From positions 1 through 64,000 of the forward strand of contig NZ_BMQN01000013.1 in NCBI RefSeq assembly GCF_014648135.1: a DNA stretch of 64,000 nucleotides. Reading direction: 5' to 3'. The position numbers and the translations under genes are program-made. The stretch is from Deinococcus sedimenti (GTDB lineage: Bacteria; Deinococcota; Deinococci; Deinococcales; Deinococcaceae). The notes beneath the pieces are model-generated. The model did not search any database. It was not told the origin of the DNA and was given only the letters and a program-made list of their open reading frames with translations. Below, piece by piece: positions 48,118 through 60,699 of the stretch; the first letter of the stretch is position 1, and each line of letters begins with the position of its first letter.

Positions 48118-49395
48118 TCAGCGGACGGGCTGGCCCAGCACGGCCTTGCCGCCCAGGTAGGGGCGCAGCGCCTCCGGCACGCGGATGGTCCCGTCGGCCT
48201 GCTGGTGGTTTTCCAGCAGCGGCACGAGGATGCGCGGCGCGGCGATGCCGGTGTTGTTCAGGGTGTGCGCGTACACGAGTTTGCCGTGCTCGTCGCGGTA
48301 GCGCAGGCCGGTGCGGCGGGCCTGCCAGTCGCCCAGGTACGAGCAGGAGTGCGTCTCGCGGTACTTCTCCTCGCTGGGCACCCAGGTCTCGATGTCGTAC
48401 ATCAGGACCTTCCCGGCGCCCATGTCGCCCGTGCAGTTCTGCACGACCCGGTACGGGAGTTCCAGCGCCGCGAGGAGCGCCTCGGCGTTCCCGAGGATCT
48501 TCCCGAACCAGTCCAGGGCTTCTTGCTCGTCGGCGCGGCACAGGACGTACTGCTCGACCTTGCGGAACTCGTGCACGCGGATCAATCCGCGCACGTCCCG
48601 CCCGGCACTCCCGGCCTCGCTGCGGAACGCGGCGCTGATCGCGGCGTAAGCGATCGGCAGTTGCTCCAGGCTCAGCTGCTCCCCGGCGTACAGGCTGTTC
48701 ACGGGGACCTCGGCGGTCCCGGCGAGCATCAGCTCGTCGCCCTCGATCTTGTACACCTGATCTTCCCCGCCGGGGAAGTGCCCGCTGCCGACGAACGCCT
48801 CGGGGCGCGCCAGGGCGGTGGTGGACAGCGGCGTGAAGCCCCGGCCGGACAGGAAGTCCATGGCGAACATCAGGACCGCCATTTCCAGCATGACCGCCTC
48901 GCCCTTCAGGAGGTAGCTGCGGCTGCCGGACACGCGCGCCACCCGCTCGGGGTCGCTCCAGCCCTGCTTCTCCAGCAGGTCCACGTGGTCCAGCGGCGTG
49001 AAGTCGAAGGTGGGAAGTTGACCCTCGCGGCGCAGTTCGACGTTCTCGCTGTCGTCCCGCCCGACCGGCACAGAGGCGTGCGGGATGTTCGGGACGCGCA
49101 GCAGCAGCTGCCTGAGGTTGTCCTCGTGGGCGCGCAGGGCCGGGTCGAGCGCCTTGATCTCCTCGGCGAGGTCCTTGCCGCGCTGGATCAGGGTGGGGCG
49201 CTCCTCGGGCGTCGCCTTGGGGACCAGTTTGGCGTTGGCGTTGCGTTCGGCCTGCATGGCCTCCACGCGCTGCTTGAGGTCCACCAGTTCACGGTCGAGG
49301 CGCAGCAGCTCGTCGATGTCGAGGTTCACGCCCTTGACGTCCACGGCGTGCTTCACCGCCCCGGCGTTCTCACGGATGAATTTCAGATCCAGCAT
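48118..49395 (-). CDS. serS: Seryl-tRNA synthetase
   Basis: 425 aa. N-terminal antiparallel coiled coil (~30-105) that grips the long variable arm of tRNA-Ser. Class II core with TAEVPVNSLY, motif 2 FRSEAGSAGRDVRGLIRVHEFRKVE (split) and motif 3 LNNTGIAAPRILVPLLEN. The ATG at 49395 follows GGAGG at 6-7 bases; a GTG codon immediately precedes. 70 bp after gatC on the same strand. Confidence 0.96.
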   Translation of the reverse strand: MLDLKFIRENAGAVKHAVDVKGVNLDIDELLRLDRELVDLKQRVEAMQAERNANAKLVPKATPEERPTLIQRGKDLAEEIKALDPALRAHEDNLRQLLLRVPNIPHASVPVGRDDSENVELRREGQLPTFDFTPLDHVDLLEKQGWSDPERVARVSGSRSYLLKGEAVMLEMAVLMFAMDFLSGRGFTPLSTTALARPEAFVGSGHFPGGEDQVYKIEGDELMLAGTAEVPVNSLYAGEQLSLEQLPIAYAAISAAFRSEAGSAGRDVRGLIRVHEFRKVEQYVLCRADEQEALDWFGKILGNAEALLAALELPYRVVQNCTGDMGAGKVLMYDIETWVPSEEKYRETHSCSYLGDWQARRTGLRYRDEHGKLVYAHTLNNTGIAAPRILVPLLENHQQADGTIRVPEALRPYLGGKAVLGQPVR

Positions 49396-49465
49396 CACAG
49401 CCTCCAGAGACGGTCGGTGACCATCAAGTCAAGCGAGGGGCCGCCCCTGAGCGTCTTGCCCGTCA

Positions 49466-49759
49466 TCAGTCGGTCTCCACGGTGCGGGGCACGCGGATGT
49501 GCCCGTCGGGCATGCTCTCGGGCGCCAGCGCGGTGACGGTCGCCACGGGGAACACGTCGCCTGCCACGTCGTCGCGCAGGACGTTCACGAGGGTCACGGG
49601 GCGCTGCATCTCCTGCACGCCGTCGGTGTCCACCTCGCTGAGCTGCTCGAAGTAGCCGAGCACGCGGGTCAGGTCGGCCTGCATGGCCGCGCGTTCCTCC
49701 GCAGTCAGGTGCAGCCGCGCGAGCTGCGCGAGGTGGTCGATCTGGGCCGCGTCAATCAT
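49466..49759 (-). CDS. gatC: Asp/Glu-tRNA amidotransferase subunit C
   Basis: 97 aa. Start [22 protein letters not shown] matches the GatC N-terminus; the conserved end [13 protein letters not shown] is present (family: RVPRVL/VE). It stabilises GatA in the GatCAB complex that makes Asn-tRNA and Gln-tRNA by transamidation. GatA and GatB are elsewhere. It precedes serS. Confidence 0.9.
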   Translation of the reverse strand: MIDAAQIDHLAQLARLHLTAEERAAMQADLTRVLGYFEQLSEVDTDGVQEMQRPVTLVNVLRDDVAGDVFPVATVTALAPESMPDGHIRVPRTVETD

Positions 49760-49820
49760 GCCCAGAAGTATAGGTGGCGGCCCCCGGAACCCGCACCCGC
49801 CCACTGGCGTAGTGCCTGAC

Positions 49821-51290
49821 ATGCGCCCCCTCACCGCTGCCCTGATCGGCCTGACCGCCACCCTGCCCGCGCAGGCCCAGACACCCACTCAGACGCCGTC
49901 CAGCCTGCCGGACGCCGTGACGCGCCTGTTCAGCGGCCCGGTGCAGTCCGGGTGGCTGGCGCCGTCCTTCCTGGCGGCCCTGCCCGCCGACGGCCTCCAG
50001 GCGGCGCTGGACGGCCTGACCGCCCAGCTGGGTCCGTTCGTGCGGACCGAGACGCGCGGCGACCTGCTCGTGGCGGTGTTCGACCGCGGTGAACTGAACG
50101 TGCTGGCGGCGCTGGACGACCAGGGGCGCTTCACGGGCCTGCGTTTCGTGCCGCTCATGGCGACGGCGTCCGGGGCGGGCTCGCCGCGCGAGGTCCTGAC
50201 CCGCATCTTCAGCGGCCCGCTGGACGTTTCGATGTTCGCGCCGGACTTCCTGGCGGCCGTGCCGGAAGCGCAACTGCGCGCCCTGCTGGACGACGTCACG
50301 GCGCAGTTCGGTGCCCTGAAGGACGTGCAGATCGGCGCGCAGATGGCGGCCCTGATCTTCGAGCGGGGGCAGCTGAACGTCACGCAGTTCTCGCTGGACG
50401 ACCAGGGCCGCGTGACGGGACTGCTGCTCACGCCGCCCCCGCCGGTCTTCACGTCGCTGGACGAGGCCCGCGCGGCCTTCGCGGCCCTGCCCGGTCAGGT
50501 CAGCCTCCTCGTGCAGGAGGTCGGTGCGCCCACGCCCGCCGCCGCGCTGAACGTCACGCGGCCCCTGGCGGTCGGCTCCACGTTCAAACTGGCGATCCTG
50601 GCCGAACTGCAAGCGCAGGTCAACGCCGGGCGGCGGCAGTGGACGGACGAGGTGACCCTGACCGACGCGGACCGCAGCCTGCCCAGCGGGACCCTGCAGG
50701 ACGCCCCCACGGGCAGCCGGTACACGCTGCGGGACCTGGCGGCGCGGATGATCGCGCAGAGTGACAACACCGCCACCGACCTGCTGCTGGGCGTGGTGGG
50801 CCGCGCGGGCGTGGAGGCCCGCTTCGGCCAGCGACCCTTCCTGAACACCCGCGAGGCCTTCGCCCTGAAGAACCCCGCGAACGCCGCGCTGCTCGCTGAG
50901 TACCGCGCCGCGACCCTGAACGTGCCCGCGCGCCGCGCAGTGCTGGAGCGTGCCCGCGTGGCGCCGCTACCCGCCGCCGCCGACTTCGCGGGCGGCCCTC
51001 TGGCGCGGGACGTGGAGTGGTTCGCCACGCCCGCCACGCTGTGCCGCCTGATGAACGACGTGGCGGCCCTGAAGGAGACGCAACTGAACCCCGGCGTGGC
51101 CGACCCGGCGAGCTTCCGCAGCGTCAGTTACAAGGGCGGCAGCGAGCCCGGCGTGCTGAACCTGACCACGCAGGTCACCACCCTGACCGGGCGCACGTAC
51201 TGCGTGAGTGCCACCTGGAACGCCCCGGTCCCCCTGCAGGAGGACGCGTTCGTCGGGCTGTACGGCGCGACTCTGGATCTCCTGAAATAA
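49821..51290 (+). CDS. Class A beta-lactamase-fold serine hydrolase with duplicated N-domain
   Basis: 489 aa. Signal peptide to about 19 ([10 protein letters not shown]). Two ~85-residue repeats follow (~30-115 and ~118-205, each starting RLFSGP/RIFSGP and ending DDQGRFTGL or DDQGRVTGL). The catalytic domain has Ser253-Thr-Phe-Lys256, Ser314-Asp-Asn316 and Lys438-Gly-Gly440. Class A beta-lactamases usually have a Glu166 on the omega loop, which I do not identify. The layout recalls ORF12 of the clavulanic acid cluster. It may be a carboxypeptidase, esterase or lactamase. Confidence 0.85.
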   Translation: MRPLTAALIGLTATLPAQAQTPTQTPSSLPDAVTRLFSGPVQSGWLAPSFLAALPADGLQAALDGLTAQLGPFVRTETRGDLLVAVFDRGELNVLAALDDQGRFTGLRFVPLMATASGAGSPREVLTRIFSGPLDVSMFAPDFLAAVPEAQLRALLDDVTAQFGALKDVQIGAQMAALIFERGQLNVTQFSLDDQGRVTGLLLTPPPPVFTSLDEARAAFAALPGQVSLLVQEVGAPTPAAALNVTRPLAVGSTFKLAILAELQAQVNAGRRQWTDEVTLTDADRSLPSGTLQDAPTGSRYTLRDLAARMIAQSDNTATDLLLGVVGRAGVEARFGQRPFLNTREAFALKNPANAALLAEYRAATLNVPARRAVLERARVAPLPAAADFAGGPLARDVEWFATPATLCRLMNDVAALKETQLNPGVADPASFRSVSYKGGSEPGVLNLTTQVTTLTGRTYCVSATWNAPVPLQEDAFVGLYGATLDLLK

Positions 51291-51303
51291 CCCGGCGACG
51301 CCC

Positions 51304-51360
51304 ACGGCAGACAGGAGGTCCCCCGGTGCCCAACGGCTCGGGGGACCTCCTGCCTGCCGT
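51304..51360. terminator. Bidirectional terminator between hydrolase and mscL
   Basis: ACGGCAGACAGGAGGTCCCCC against GGGGGACCTCCTGCCTGCCGT, with two small mismatches in the stem. It separates convergent genes. Confidence 0.75.
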
Positions 51361-51370
51361 GGTGTGGGTT

Positions 51371-51751
51371 TCAGCGGCGGCGCAGTTCGTCGCGGATCTC
51401 GGCCAGCAGTTTCTCCTCGTTGCTGGGTTCGGCGACGGCGGGTTTCTCCTCGCGCTTGAAGCGTTCCATCAGGCGGTTGAAGGGGGTGATCACGAAGAAG
51501 TAGATGACGGCGGCGGTGATGGCGAAGCTGACGAGCGCCGTGAGGAACGTGCCGTACTTGAAGATGCTGCCGTTGATCGTGAACTGCAGCGCGTCGAAGT
51601 TGGGGACGCCGCCGAAGATGCCGATGATCGGCATGATCACGCCCTCGGTGAAGGTCTTGACGACGCCGCTGAACGCCGCGCCGATGATGACGCCGACCGC
51701 CAGGTCGATGAGATTGCCGCGCAGCAGGAACTTCTGGAATCCACTCAACAT
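51371..51751 (-). CDS. mscL: Large-conductance mechanosensitive channel
   Basis: 126 aa. N-terminal FLLRGNLIDLAVGVIIGAAF, TM1, a periplasmic loop, TM2 and a charged C-terminal helix (EEKLLAEIRDELRRR). It releases solutes on hypo-osmotic shock. Terminator hairpin downstream at 51304. 50 bp from the stop of the radical SAM gene, same strand. Confidence 0.95.
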   Translation of the reverse strand: MLSGFQKFLLRGNLIDLAVGVIIGAAFSGVVKTFTEGVIMPIIGIFGGVPNFDALQFTINGSIFKYGTFLTALVSFAITAAVIYFFVITPFNRLMERFKREEKPAVAEPSNEEKLLAEIRDELRRR

Positions 51752-51801
51752 ACGCCGAGTGTGTCAGGTCACCGCGCAGGTCGGCAAGTCCGGCGGGGGG
51801 C

Positions 51802-53316
<1,515 letters not shown>

Positions 53317-53492
53317 GTCACTTCACCCCTTTTCGGGACGCTGTGGCGGCCCCTCACCTGCATCACTGCACCTGCACGCGCGGGCCACCCGTGGGGGCCT
53401 CGCCTCAAGCACAGCAGCATAACAGCCGCGCCCAGGGTCAGGTGTGAGCGGGCACAGGTTCACCCGCCGGGGGCCAGCGCCCGCCCGGCCGG

Positions 53493-54587
53493 TCAGCGCC
53501 CGGCCAGTTGGGTCAGCAGCGTGGCGAGGTGCCGGGCGTTCCCGTCCAGCGTGTGCCCGTCCAGCACGCTCTGTCGCGCCGCGATCCCCATGCGGCGCAG
53601 GGCGTCCGGGTGGGCCGCCAGCGCCCGCAGGGCCGCCGCGTAGCCGGGCGCGCCGCCGCGCACGAGCAGGCCCTCCTGGCCCATGCGGATCAGTTCGCGC
53701 TGCGCGGGAATGTCGTTCGTGACGACCGGCGTGCCGCTCGCCAGGGCCTCCAGGGTCGCCAGCGACTGGTTCTCCGCGATGGTGGGTTGCAGCACCACGT
53801 CCGCCGCGCGGTACAGGTCCGGCATGTCGTGCCGTTTGCCCAGGAACGTCACATTGCGCGGCGCGGCGCGTTTCAGGGCGGGTTCCAGGTACCCGGTGCC
53901 CACCAGAACGAAGTGCAGTTCCGGCGCCTGCCACGCCGTGGCGATGACCGCCGGGTGGTTCTTCTCGATGCTCATGCGGGCCGGGTTCAGCACCGTGAAA
54001 CCTTTGAAGCCCAGGCGCTCACGCAGCGCGGCGCGTTCCTGCGGGTCGCCGGGGCGGAACTTCACGGTGTCCACGCCGTTCGGCACCGCGTGCACCTGCG
54101 TCATGCGGTGGTGCTTCCGCAGGTACTCGGCGCCCCACTCGGACACGGTGATCACGTGCTGCGCGCCGCGGATGTCCCCCGCCTGCAACCACTCGTAGCA
54201 CGCGCGGTATGCGCCCTGCGGCAGGCCCGGAATGTGCAGCATCAGCTGATCGTGCACCAGCGACACGAACGGCCCGCGCAGCGCGCGGTAGTACTTGCGG
54301 TATCCGCGCGGATTCCAGCTGCTCAGGACCGTCAGGTCGAAGCCCCGACCCTCCCGCTCCACACGGGCGACCTCGTCCAGGGTGCGGTAGGCGTGCACGG
54401 GAATGCCGCGTTCCTGAAGCTGCGCGCGGAAGTCGGTGGTGCCCGGCACGTCCGGCATGGCGACCTCGGCGTGCACCCCGTGACCGCGCATGGGGGGGAT
54501 GATCTCGCGCATGTAGACCTCGCTGCCGCCCACGGCGGGCGCGTCGGTCACGAACAGCACGCGCAGCGGCGCAGCATCGGTCCTCAT
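53493..54587 (-). CDS. GT4-type glycosyltransferase
   Basis: 364 aa. N-terminal VTDAPAVGGSEVYMREII, a central PNGVDTVKFRPG, then FTVLNPARMSIEKNHP and the donor site TIAENQSLATLEALASGTPV. Longer frames upstream (to 54848) overlap the divergent Nudix gene and look non-coding. It probably acts on cell-envelope or exopolysaccharide glycans. Divergent from the tandem Nudix gene, 26 bp between starts. Confidence 0.87.
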   Translation of the reverse strand: MRTDAAPLRVLFVTDAPAVGGSEVYMREIIPPMRGHGVHAEVAMPDVPGTTDFRAQLQERGIPVHAYRTLDEVARVEREGRGFDLTVLSSWNPRGYRKYYRALRGPFVSLVHDQLMLHIPGLPQGAYRACYEWLQAGDIRGAQHVITVSEWGAEYLRKHHRMTQVHAVPNGVDTVKFRPGDPQERAALRERLGFKGFTVLNPARMSIEKNHPAVIATAWQAPELHFVLVGTGYLEPALKRAAPRNVTFLGKRHDMPDLYRAADVVLQPTIAENQSLATLEALASGTPVVTNDIPAQRELIRMGQEGLLVRGGAPGYAAALRALAAHPDALRRMGIAARQSVLDGHTLDGNARHLATLLTQLAGR

Positions 54588-54613
54588 CACGGGCCAGGGT
54601 ACCGTAAGGCCCG

Positions 54614-55588
54614 ATGACCCTGATGCAACTCCGTGAGGTATGGGGCAACCGCCCCCTGATGGCCGCGTCCGCCGGAGTCCTGATTCAGGACGAGCACGGG
54701 CGGGTGCTGCTGCAACGCCGCGGCGACGACGGCCTGTGGGGCGAACCGGGCGGCGCGCTGGAACCCGGCGAGGACTTCCTGACCGGAGCCCGCCGCGAAC
54801 TGTTCGAGGAGACCGGCCTGGACTGCCCGAACCTGACGCTACTGCCACTGCCCGAGGGCCTGCAGGACGGCCCGGAGCTGTTCCACCGCTACCCGAACGG
54901 CCATGAGATCTACATCATCGGGATGCGGGCGCACGGCACGCTCCCCGCCGCCGCGCTGGAACGGGCCGCATCGGACGACAGCGGCGAGACGCTGGACCTG
55001 CGATGGTTCCCGCTGGACGCCCTGCCGGACCTGAGCAACAACGCCAACCGCGCCAGTATGAACGTCCTGCGTGCCCGCGCAGGCCTTCCAGCCCTGCCAC
55101 TGGCGCCCACCCCACCCGCACCACCGATCGGGAATTTCCTGATGGATCTGCGGCGCGTGATCGGCCCGCGCCCCTGGTTCGCGCCCGGCTCGAACGTCCT
55201 CGTCACCGACGACCAAGGGCGTCTCCTGCTGCTGCGGCACGGGCACACCCGCCTGTGGACCCTACCCGGCGGCAGCTTGGAACCCGGCGAGACCTTCGCG
55301 GGGACCGCCGCCCGCGAACTGTTCGAGGAGACCGGCCTCCGCGCCGCCCACCTGCACCCACTGCGCATGTTCGCCGGCCCCGAATACCGCTTCACGTACC
55401 CCAACGGACACGTCGTGGACTTCGTGTCGGTCCTGTACCGCGCCCACGGCGTCACCGGCACCCTCACCCCCCAGGAGGGCGAGGTGCTGGACGTCGGCTG
55501 GTTCAGCCCCGAAGACCTCCCCCCCGAAGAGGACCTGAGCGGCGAACTGATCCGCGCAAACCTCCGCTGGTGGCGCACGCACGGCTGA
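54614..55588 (+). CDS. Tandem Nudix hydrolase (two domains)
   Basis: 324 aa. Nudix box 1 GGALEPGEDFLTGARRELFEETGL (split, near 46-69), box 2 GGSLEPGETFAGTAARELFEETGL (near 217-240); both keep G-x5-E-x7-RE-L-x-EE-x-G-L. The two domains are about 165 aa apart and each has a PNGHE/PNGHV motif after the box. Nudix enzymes hydrolyse nucleotide diphosphate derivatives; Deinococcus has an unusually large set. Substrate unknown. Confidence 0.9.
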   Translation: MTLMQLREVWGNRPLMAASAGVLIQDEHGRVLLQRRGDDGLWGEPGGALEPGEDFLTGARRELFEETGLDCPNLTLLPLPEGLQDGPELFHRYPNGHEIYIIGMRAHGTLPAAALERAASDDSGETLDLRWFPLDALPDLSNNANRASMNVLRARAGLPALPLAPTPPAPPIGNFLMDLRRVIGPRPWFAPGSNVLVTDDQGRLLLLRHGHTRLWTLPGGSLEPGETFAGTAARELFEETGLRAAHLHPLRMFAGPEYRFTYPNGHVVDFVSVLYRAHGVTGTLTPQEGEVLDVGWFSPEDLPPEEDLSGELIRANLRWWRTHG

Positions 55589-55594
55589 CCCGAC

Positions 55595-56288
55595 TCAGCG
55601 GGTGGCCTCCACAGCCGCGAGCACCCACAGCGCCCGTACGTCGGCGCGCCCCTCGCAGCGGGGGCGGGCGCCGCAGCCCGGGTCACGGTTCGGCGTGTCC
55701 GGCAGGGACGGGGCCTTTGCTCCCACGACCGTCAGCCCACCTGTCGTCGAACCTACGCCCGCCGGAAGGTGACCCAGCAGCGTCACGCCACCCAGCGCCG
55801 GAGGTCAGCACGTAGCGCCGCAACCGCGACGGCGCGCGCTCCGGTGCGCCCCGCTGGGCCCAGAGCGGCCCCCGGTAGGGTGGATTCAGGGACAGGCCCC
55901 AGTCCTGCTCGGCCCTCATCCACGGCACGGCAATCATGTTGACCGTCGGTGGGGTGCTCACCACCGCCGTCCGGGAACGCGCGTCGAAGGTCAGGGTGAA
56001 CGGCGTCCGGGCCGCGATCAGGTCACGCAGCGCCACCCGGCCCGCCACGACCGGCACCCGCACGCCATTGACGACCGCCGCACGCCCCGCGACCGGGCAG
56101 GTCAGGCCCAGCAGGTCGCACGCGGCCACCAGCGGCACCCGCACCCGCCCGGCCTCCACCCCCGGCGCGCCCCCCTGCGCGTCAATCCAGTACAGCGCCC
56201 CGAACCGCACCGCGACGGGCGCCCCCACCGCCTGCGCGACACCGGACCCGCCCAGGATTGCCACCGCCAGCAGAAGCGTTCGCCACAT
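55595..56288 (-). pseudogene. Secreted protein gene with an apparent frameshift
   Basis: Signal peptide MWRTLLLAVAILGGSGVAQA at 56288. A repeat-like 'stalk' domain follows (VRVPLVAACDLLGLTCPVAG, FTLTFDARSRTAVVSTPP). Near 55790 the reading frame changes quality: continuing in frame gives a low-complexity tail (GWRDAAGSPSGGRR...) to a stop at 55683. The -1 shifted frame reads naturally (VTLLGHLPAGVGSTTGG...DPGCGARPRCEG...ALWVLAAVEATR) to a stop at 55595. A one-base indel or sequencing error explains this. Confidence 0.55.
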
Positions 56289-56333
56289 GCGTCCAGTCTG
56301 CCCGTCAGGCTCCTGAGAACTGCGCAGACAAAA

Positions 56334-56356
56334 GGCCAGAGCACATGGCCCTGGCC
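56334..56356 (-). terminator. Terminator after pheT
   Basis: GGCCAG pairs with CTGGCC on the minus strand, followed by TTTTGTC. Lies just past pheT, on the far side of the partial repeat at 56372. Confidence 0.6.
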
Positions 56357-56371
56357 TCTTTCTGCATCCCC

Positions 56372-56425
56372 TTTGAGGGGAGGTGCCCCGGAGGGGTGGA
56401 CTCGAAGAGCTGCCCCGCAGAGGGG
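56372..56425. repeat. Partial MITE-like element copy
   Basis: GTGGACTCGAAGAGCTGCC plus CCGCAGAGGGG matches the element core in 46156-46300 and 47334-47493. It abuts the pheT stop. Confidence 0.55.
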
Positions 56426-58882
56426 TCACTTCTCGCGGATGTTCCACCTCTGTGCGCGGACGGCGCCCATGAGGGCGTCCATGACGGGATCGACTTCAGC
56501 GTCGGTGAGGGTTTTGTCGCCGCGGAAGACGAGGCGGACGGCGACGGAGCGGTTGCCCGTGCCGATCTGCTCGCCGGTGAACACGTCGAAGGGTTCCACG
56601 CTTTCGAGCAGGGTGCCGCCGTGTTCGCGCAGCAGGGCGGCGATCTCGCCGTAGCTCACGCCTGCGGGGGTGATGACGGCGAGGTCGCGCCACGCGGCGG
56701 GGGCGCGGCTGGGGTCGCGGAATGCCCACTCGCGGCCCGGCAGGGGCAGCGCGGCTTCCATCAGGAAGGTGTCGCCCTTGAGGCCGAACGCCTGAGCGAT
56801 CTCGGGGTGCAGCGCGCCGAGCCAGCCGACGCTCTGCCCGTTCCAGACGACCTCACCCGCGATGCCGGGGTGCAGGGCGCTGGGGACGGCCTCGCCACGC
56901 AGCTGGCGCAGTTCGAAGCTCGCACCCAGGGTGCCCGCCAGGGACTCCACGAGGCCCTTGAACGCGCGGAAGTCCCCGGCGACGCCCGCCTGATCGGTGC
57001 GGGGCGCCAGCGGTCCGCGCATCAGCAGGCCCACCCGTTCCGTCTCGCCGGTGGCGGGGAAGATGCGGCCCATCTCGAAGATCAGCACGCGGTCGCCTTT
57101 CGCGTGGGCCTGCGCGGCCTTCACGAGGCTGGGGTACAGCGCGGTGCGCAGCCCGGTGCGGTCGGCGGTCAGGGGGTTGCGCAGGCGCACGCCGGGCTGC
57201 TCGGTGCGGGCCTTCTGGGCTTCCTCGTCGCTGGTGAAGGTGTACGTGACGACCTCCTGCGCGCCCAGTCCGGCCAGGGTGCGGCGCAGCGTGGCGCGGG
57301 CCACGCCCTCCTTCTCCGCGCCGACGTTGCTCTCGTGGACGCGCAGGGTGGGGAGGCTCTCGGGGAGGTGCACGAAGCCGTGCAGGCGCGCGACCTCCTC
57401 CGCGAGGTCCTGCCAGATCGCCATGTCCACACGCCACGAGGGCGGCACGACACTCAGCGCGTCCCCCTCGCCTTCCACGACGCAGCCCAGGCGGGTGAGG
57501 ATGCCGCGCATCTCGTCGGTATCCACCGGCATGCCCAGCAGCGCGCGGATCTGCTCACCCGTCGCCTCGATCCGGCCCGGAATCTCGGGGTCGCCCACGA
57601 CCGTCGCGCCGGGGTGCACCTGCCCGCCCGCGTCGCCCAGCAGGCCCACCAGTCGGGCCGCCGCGCGTTCGGGCAGCAGGGGGTCCACGCCACGCTCGTA
57701 GCGGTACACGGCGTCGGTCTTCAGGCCCAGGCGGGTGCTCGTGCGGCGCAGCAGCACCGGGTCGAAGTGCGCGACCTCGATCACCACGTCCGTCGTGTCC
57801 GCCCGGACGTGCCCGTGGTCGCCGCCCACGATGCCCGCGATGCCCAGCACCGTGTCGCCCACTTTGGGCTGCTTCGCCGTCTCGAAGGCATCCGCGACGG
57901 TGGACACCTCGGGCTGCGCGCCGTCGAGGATCAGCAGGTCCTCCGGGCCGACCTCATGCTCGCCGCCCAGCAGGTCGCGCACCTGCTCGCCCTGCCGCAG
58001 TCCGAACGCCACGAGAATCTGATCGCCACGCACGTCCCGCCGGTCGTACAGGGCCGTCGGCTGACCCAGTTCCAGCATCACGTAATTGCTGGTATCCACG
58101 ATCAGGTCGATGGAGCGCATGCCCGCCAGCGTCACGCGACGCTGCATCCACAGCGGAGCCGGACCGTTCCGCAGGCCACTGACCGTGCGGGCCACGAAGC
58201 GGTCGCAGCCGAAGCGCAGCTTCTGCGTCGGGTCCCGCTCGATCCGGATGCCCTTCTCGGGCAGGGACACGCGGATCTCGCCCTCCCCCACCGCCTGCGG
58301 CCCCGCCGCCGGTTCCACCAGATCCAGCTTCAGGAACGCCGCCAGATCCCGCGCCAACCCCAGCGCACTCAGCACGTCCGCACGGTTCGGGGTGACCTCC
58401 ACGTCCAGCACGTGATCCGCCGCCCACAGCTCCCGCATCGGCGTCCCGGGCTTCGCGGTGTTCGCCGGGAACAGCATCAGGCCCGCGCTGCTCTCACCCA
58501 GGCCCAGCTCCTTCGCGCTCGCCGCCATACCCCACGACTCCACGCCCTGCAACGCCCGCACGCCATACGTCATCCCGCCCAGCTCCGTGCCCGGCGACAC
58601 CAGCGCCAGCATCGTCCCAGCGGGCAACCCCACCGCGTTCCCCGCACCCGACGCGATCACCCGCTCGCCATGCTCACCGACATCCAGCGTCAGGCGCGTC
58701 AACTGCGTACCCGGCATTGCCTCGGCCGACCTCACCGTCACCAGCAGCACCCCCGCAGGCGGCGCCGCGACCTCCTCCACACCCTCCAACGGCAGACCCA
58801 GCTGCGCGAAAATCGGCTCCAGCTCCGACACCACCGGCAGACCCGGCACCAGTTCCTTCAACCACGAATACGGAATTTTCAT
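56426..58882 (-). CDS. pheT: Phenylalanyl-tRNA synthetase beta subunit
   Basis: 818 aa. Domain order: N-terminal short module, tRNA-binding OB fold (~40-150), B3/B4 editing module, B5 domain, catalytic-like core and C-terminal anticodon-binding domain (PFDVFTGEQIGTGNRSVAV then DPVMDALMGAVRAQRWNIREK). It pairs with PheS in the (alpha-beta)2 enzyme. Start MKIPYSWLKELVPGLP at 58882. Separated from pheS by a Nudix gene, an unusual order. Confidence 0.96.
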   Translation of the reverse strand: MKIPYSWLKELVPGLPVVSELEPIFAQLGLPLEGVEEVAAPPAGVLLVTVRSAEAMPGTQLTRLTLDVGEHGERVIASGAGNAVGLPAGTMLALVSPGTELGGMTYGVRALQGVESWGMAASAKELGLGESSAGLMLFPANTAKPGTPMRELWAADHVLDVEVTPNRADVLSALGLARDLAAFLKLDLVEPAAGPQAVGEGEIRVSLPEKGIRIERDPTQKLRFGCDRFVARTVSGLRNGPAPLWMQRRVTLAGMRSIDLIVDTSNYVMLELGQPTALYDRRDVRGDQILVAFGLRQGEQVRDLLGGEHEVGPEDLLILDGAQPEVSTVADAFETAKQPKVGDTVLGIAGIVGGDHGHVRADTTDVVIEVAHFDPVLLRRTSTRLGLKTDAVYRYERGVDPLLPERAAARLVGLLGDAGGQVHPGATVVGDPEIPGRIEATGEQIRALLGMPVDTDEMRGILTRLGCVVEGEGDALSVVPPSWRVDMAIWQDLAEEVARLHGFVHLPESLPTLRVHESNVGAEKEGVARATLRRTLAGLGAQEVVTYTFTSDEEAQKARTEQPGVRLRNPLTADRTGLRTALYPSLVKAAQAHAKGDRVLIFEMGRIFPATGETERVGLLMRGPLAPRTDQAGVAGDFRAFKGLVESLAGTLGASFELRQLRGEAVPSALHPGIAGEVVWNGQSVGWLGALHPEIAQAFGLKGDTFLMEAALPLPGREWAFRDPSRAPAAWRDLAVITPAGVSYGEIAALLREHGGTLLESVEPFDVFTGEQIGTGNRSVAVRLVFRGDKTLTDAEVDPVMDALMGAVRAQRWNIREK

Positions 58883-58968
58883 TGAGTACCTCTTGAGTTG
58901 GTCGGGGGGTAGGGAACCCCTCACCCCGGCCCTCTCCGAGACAGGAGAGGGAGAAAAACGCTCTGGCT

Positions 58969-60582
<1,614 letters not shown>

Positions 60583-60699
60583 GGGGTTCAGGGTAGCAGG
60601 TTCGTGGGGATGAGGAGTCTGGACCGGGGGGGCTGTGGGGTGGAGGTGACCCGGTGGTGTTGACATCTGCTTGACATCTGAGCGAAGAATGGTATCCCG

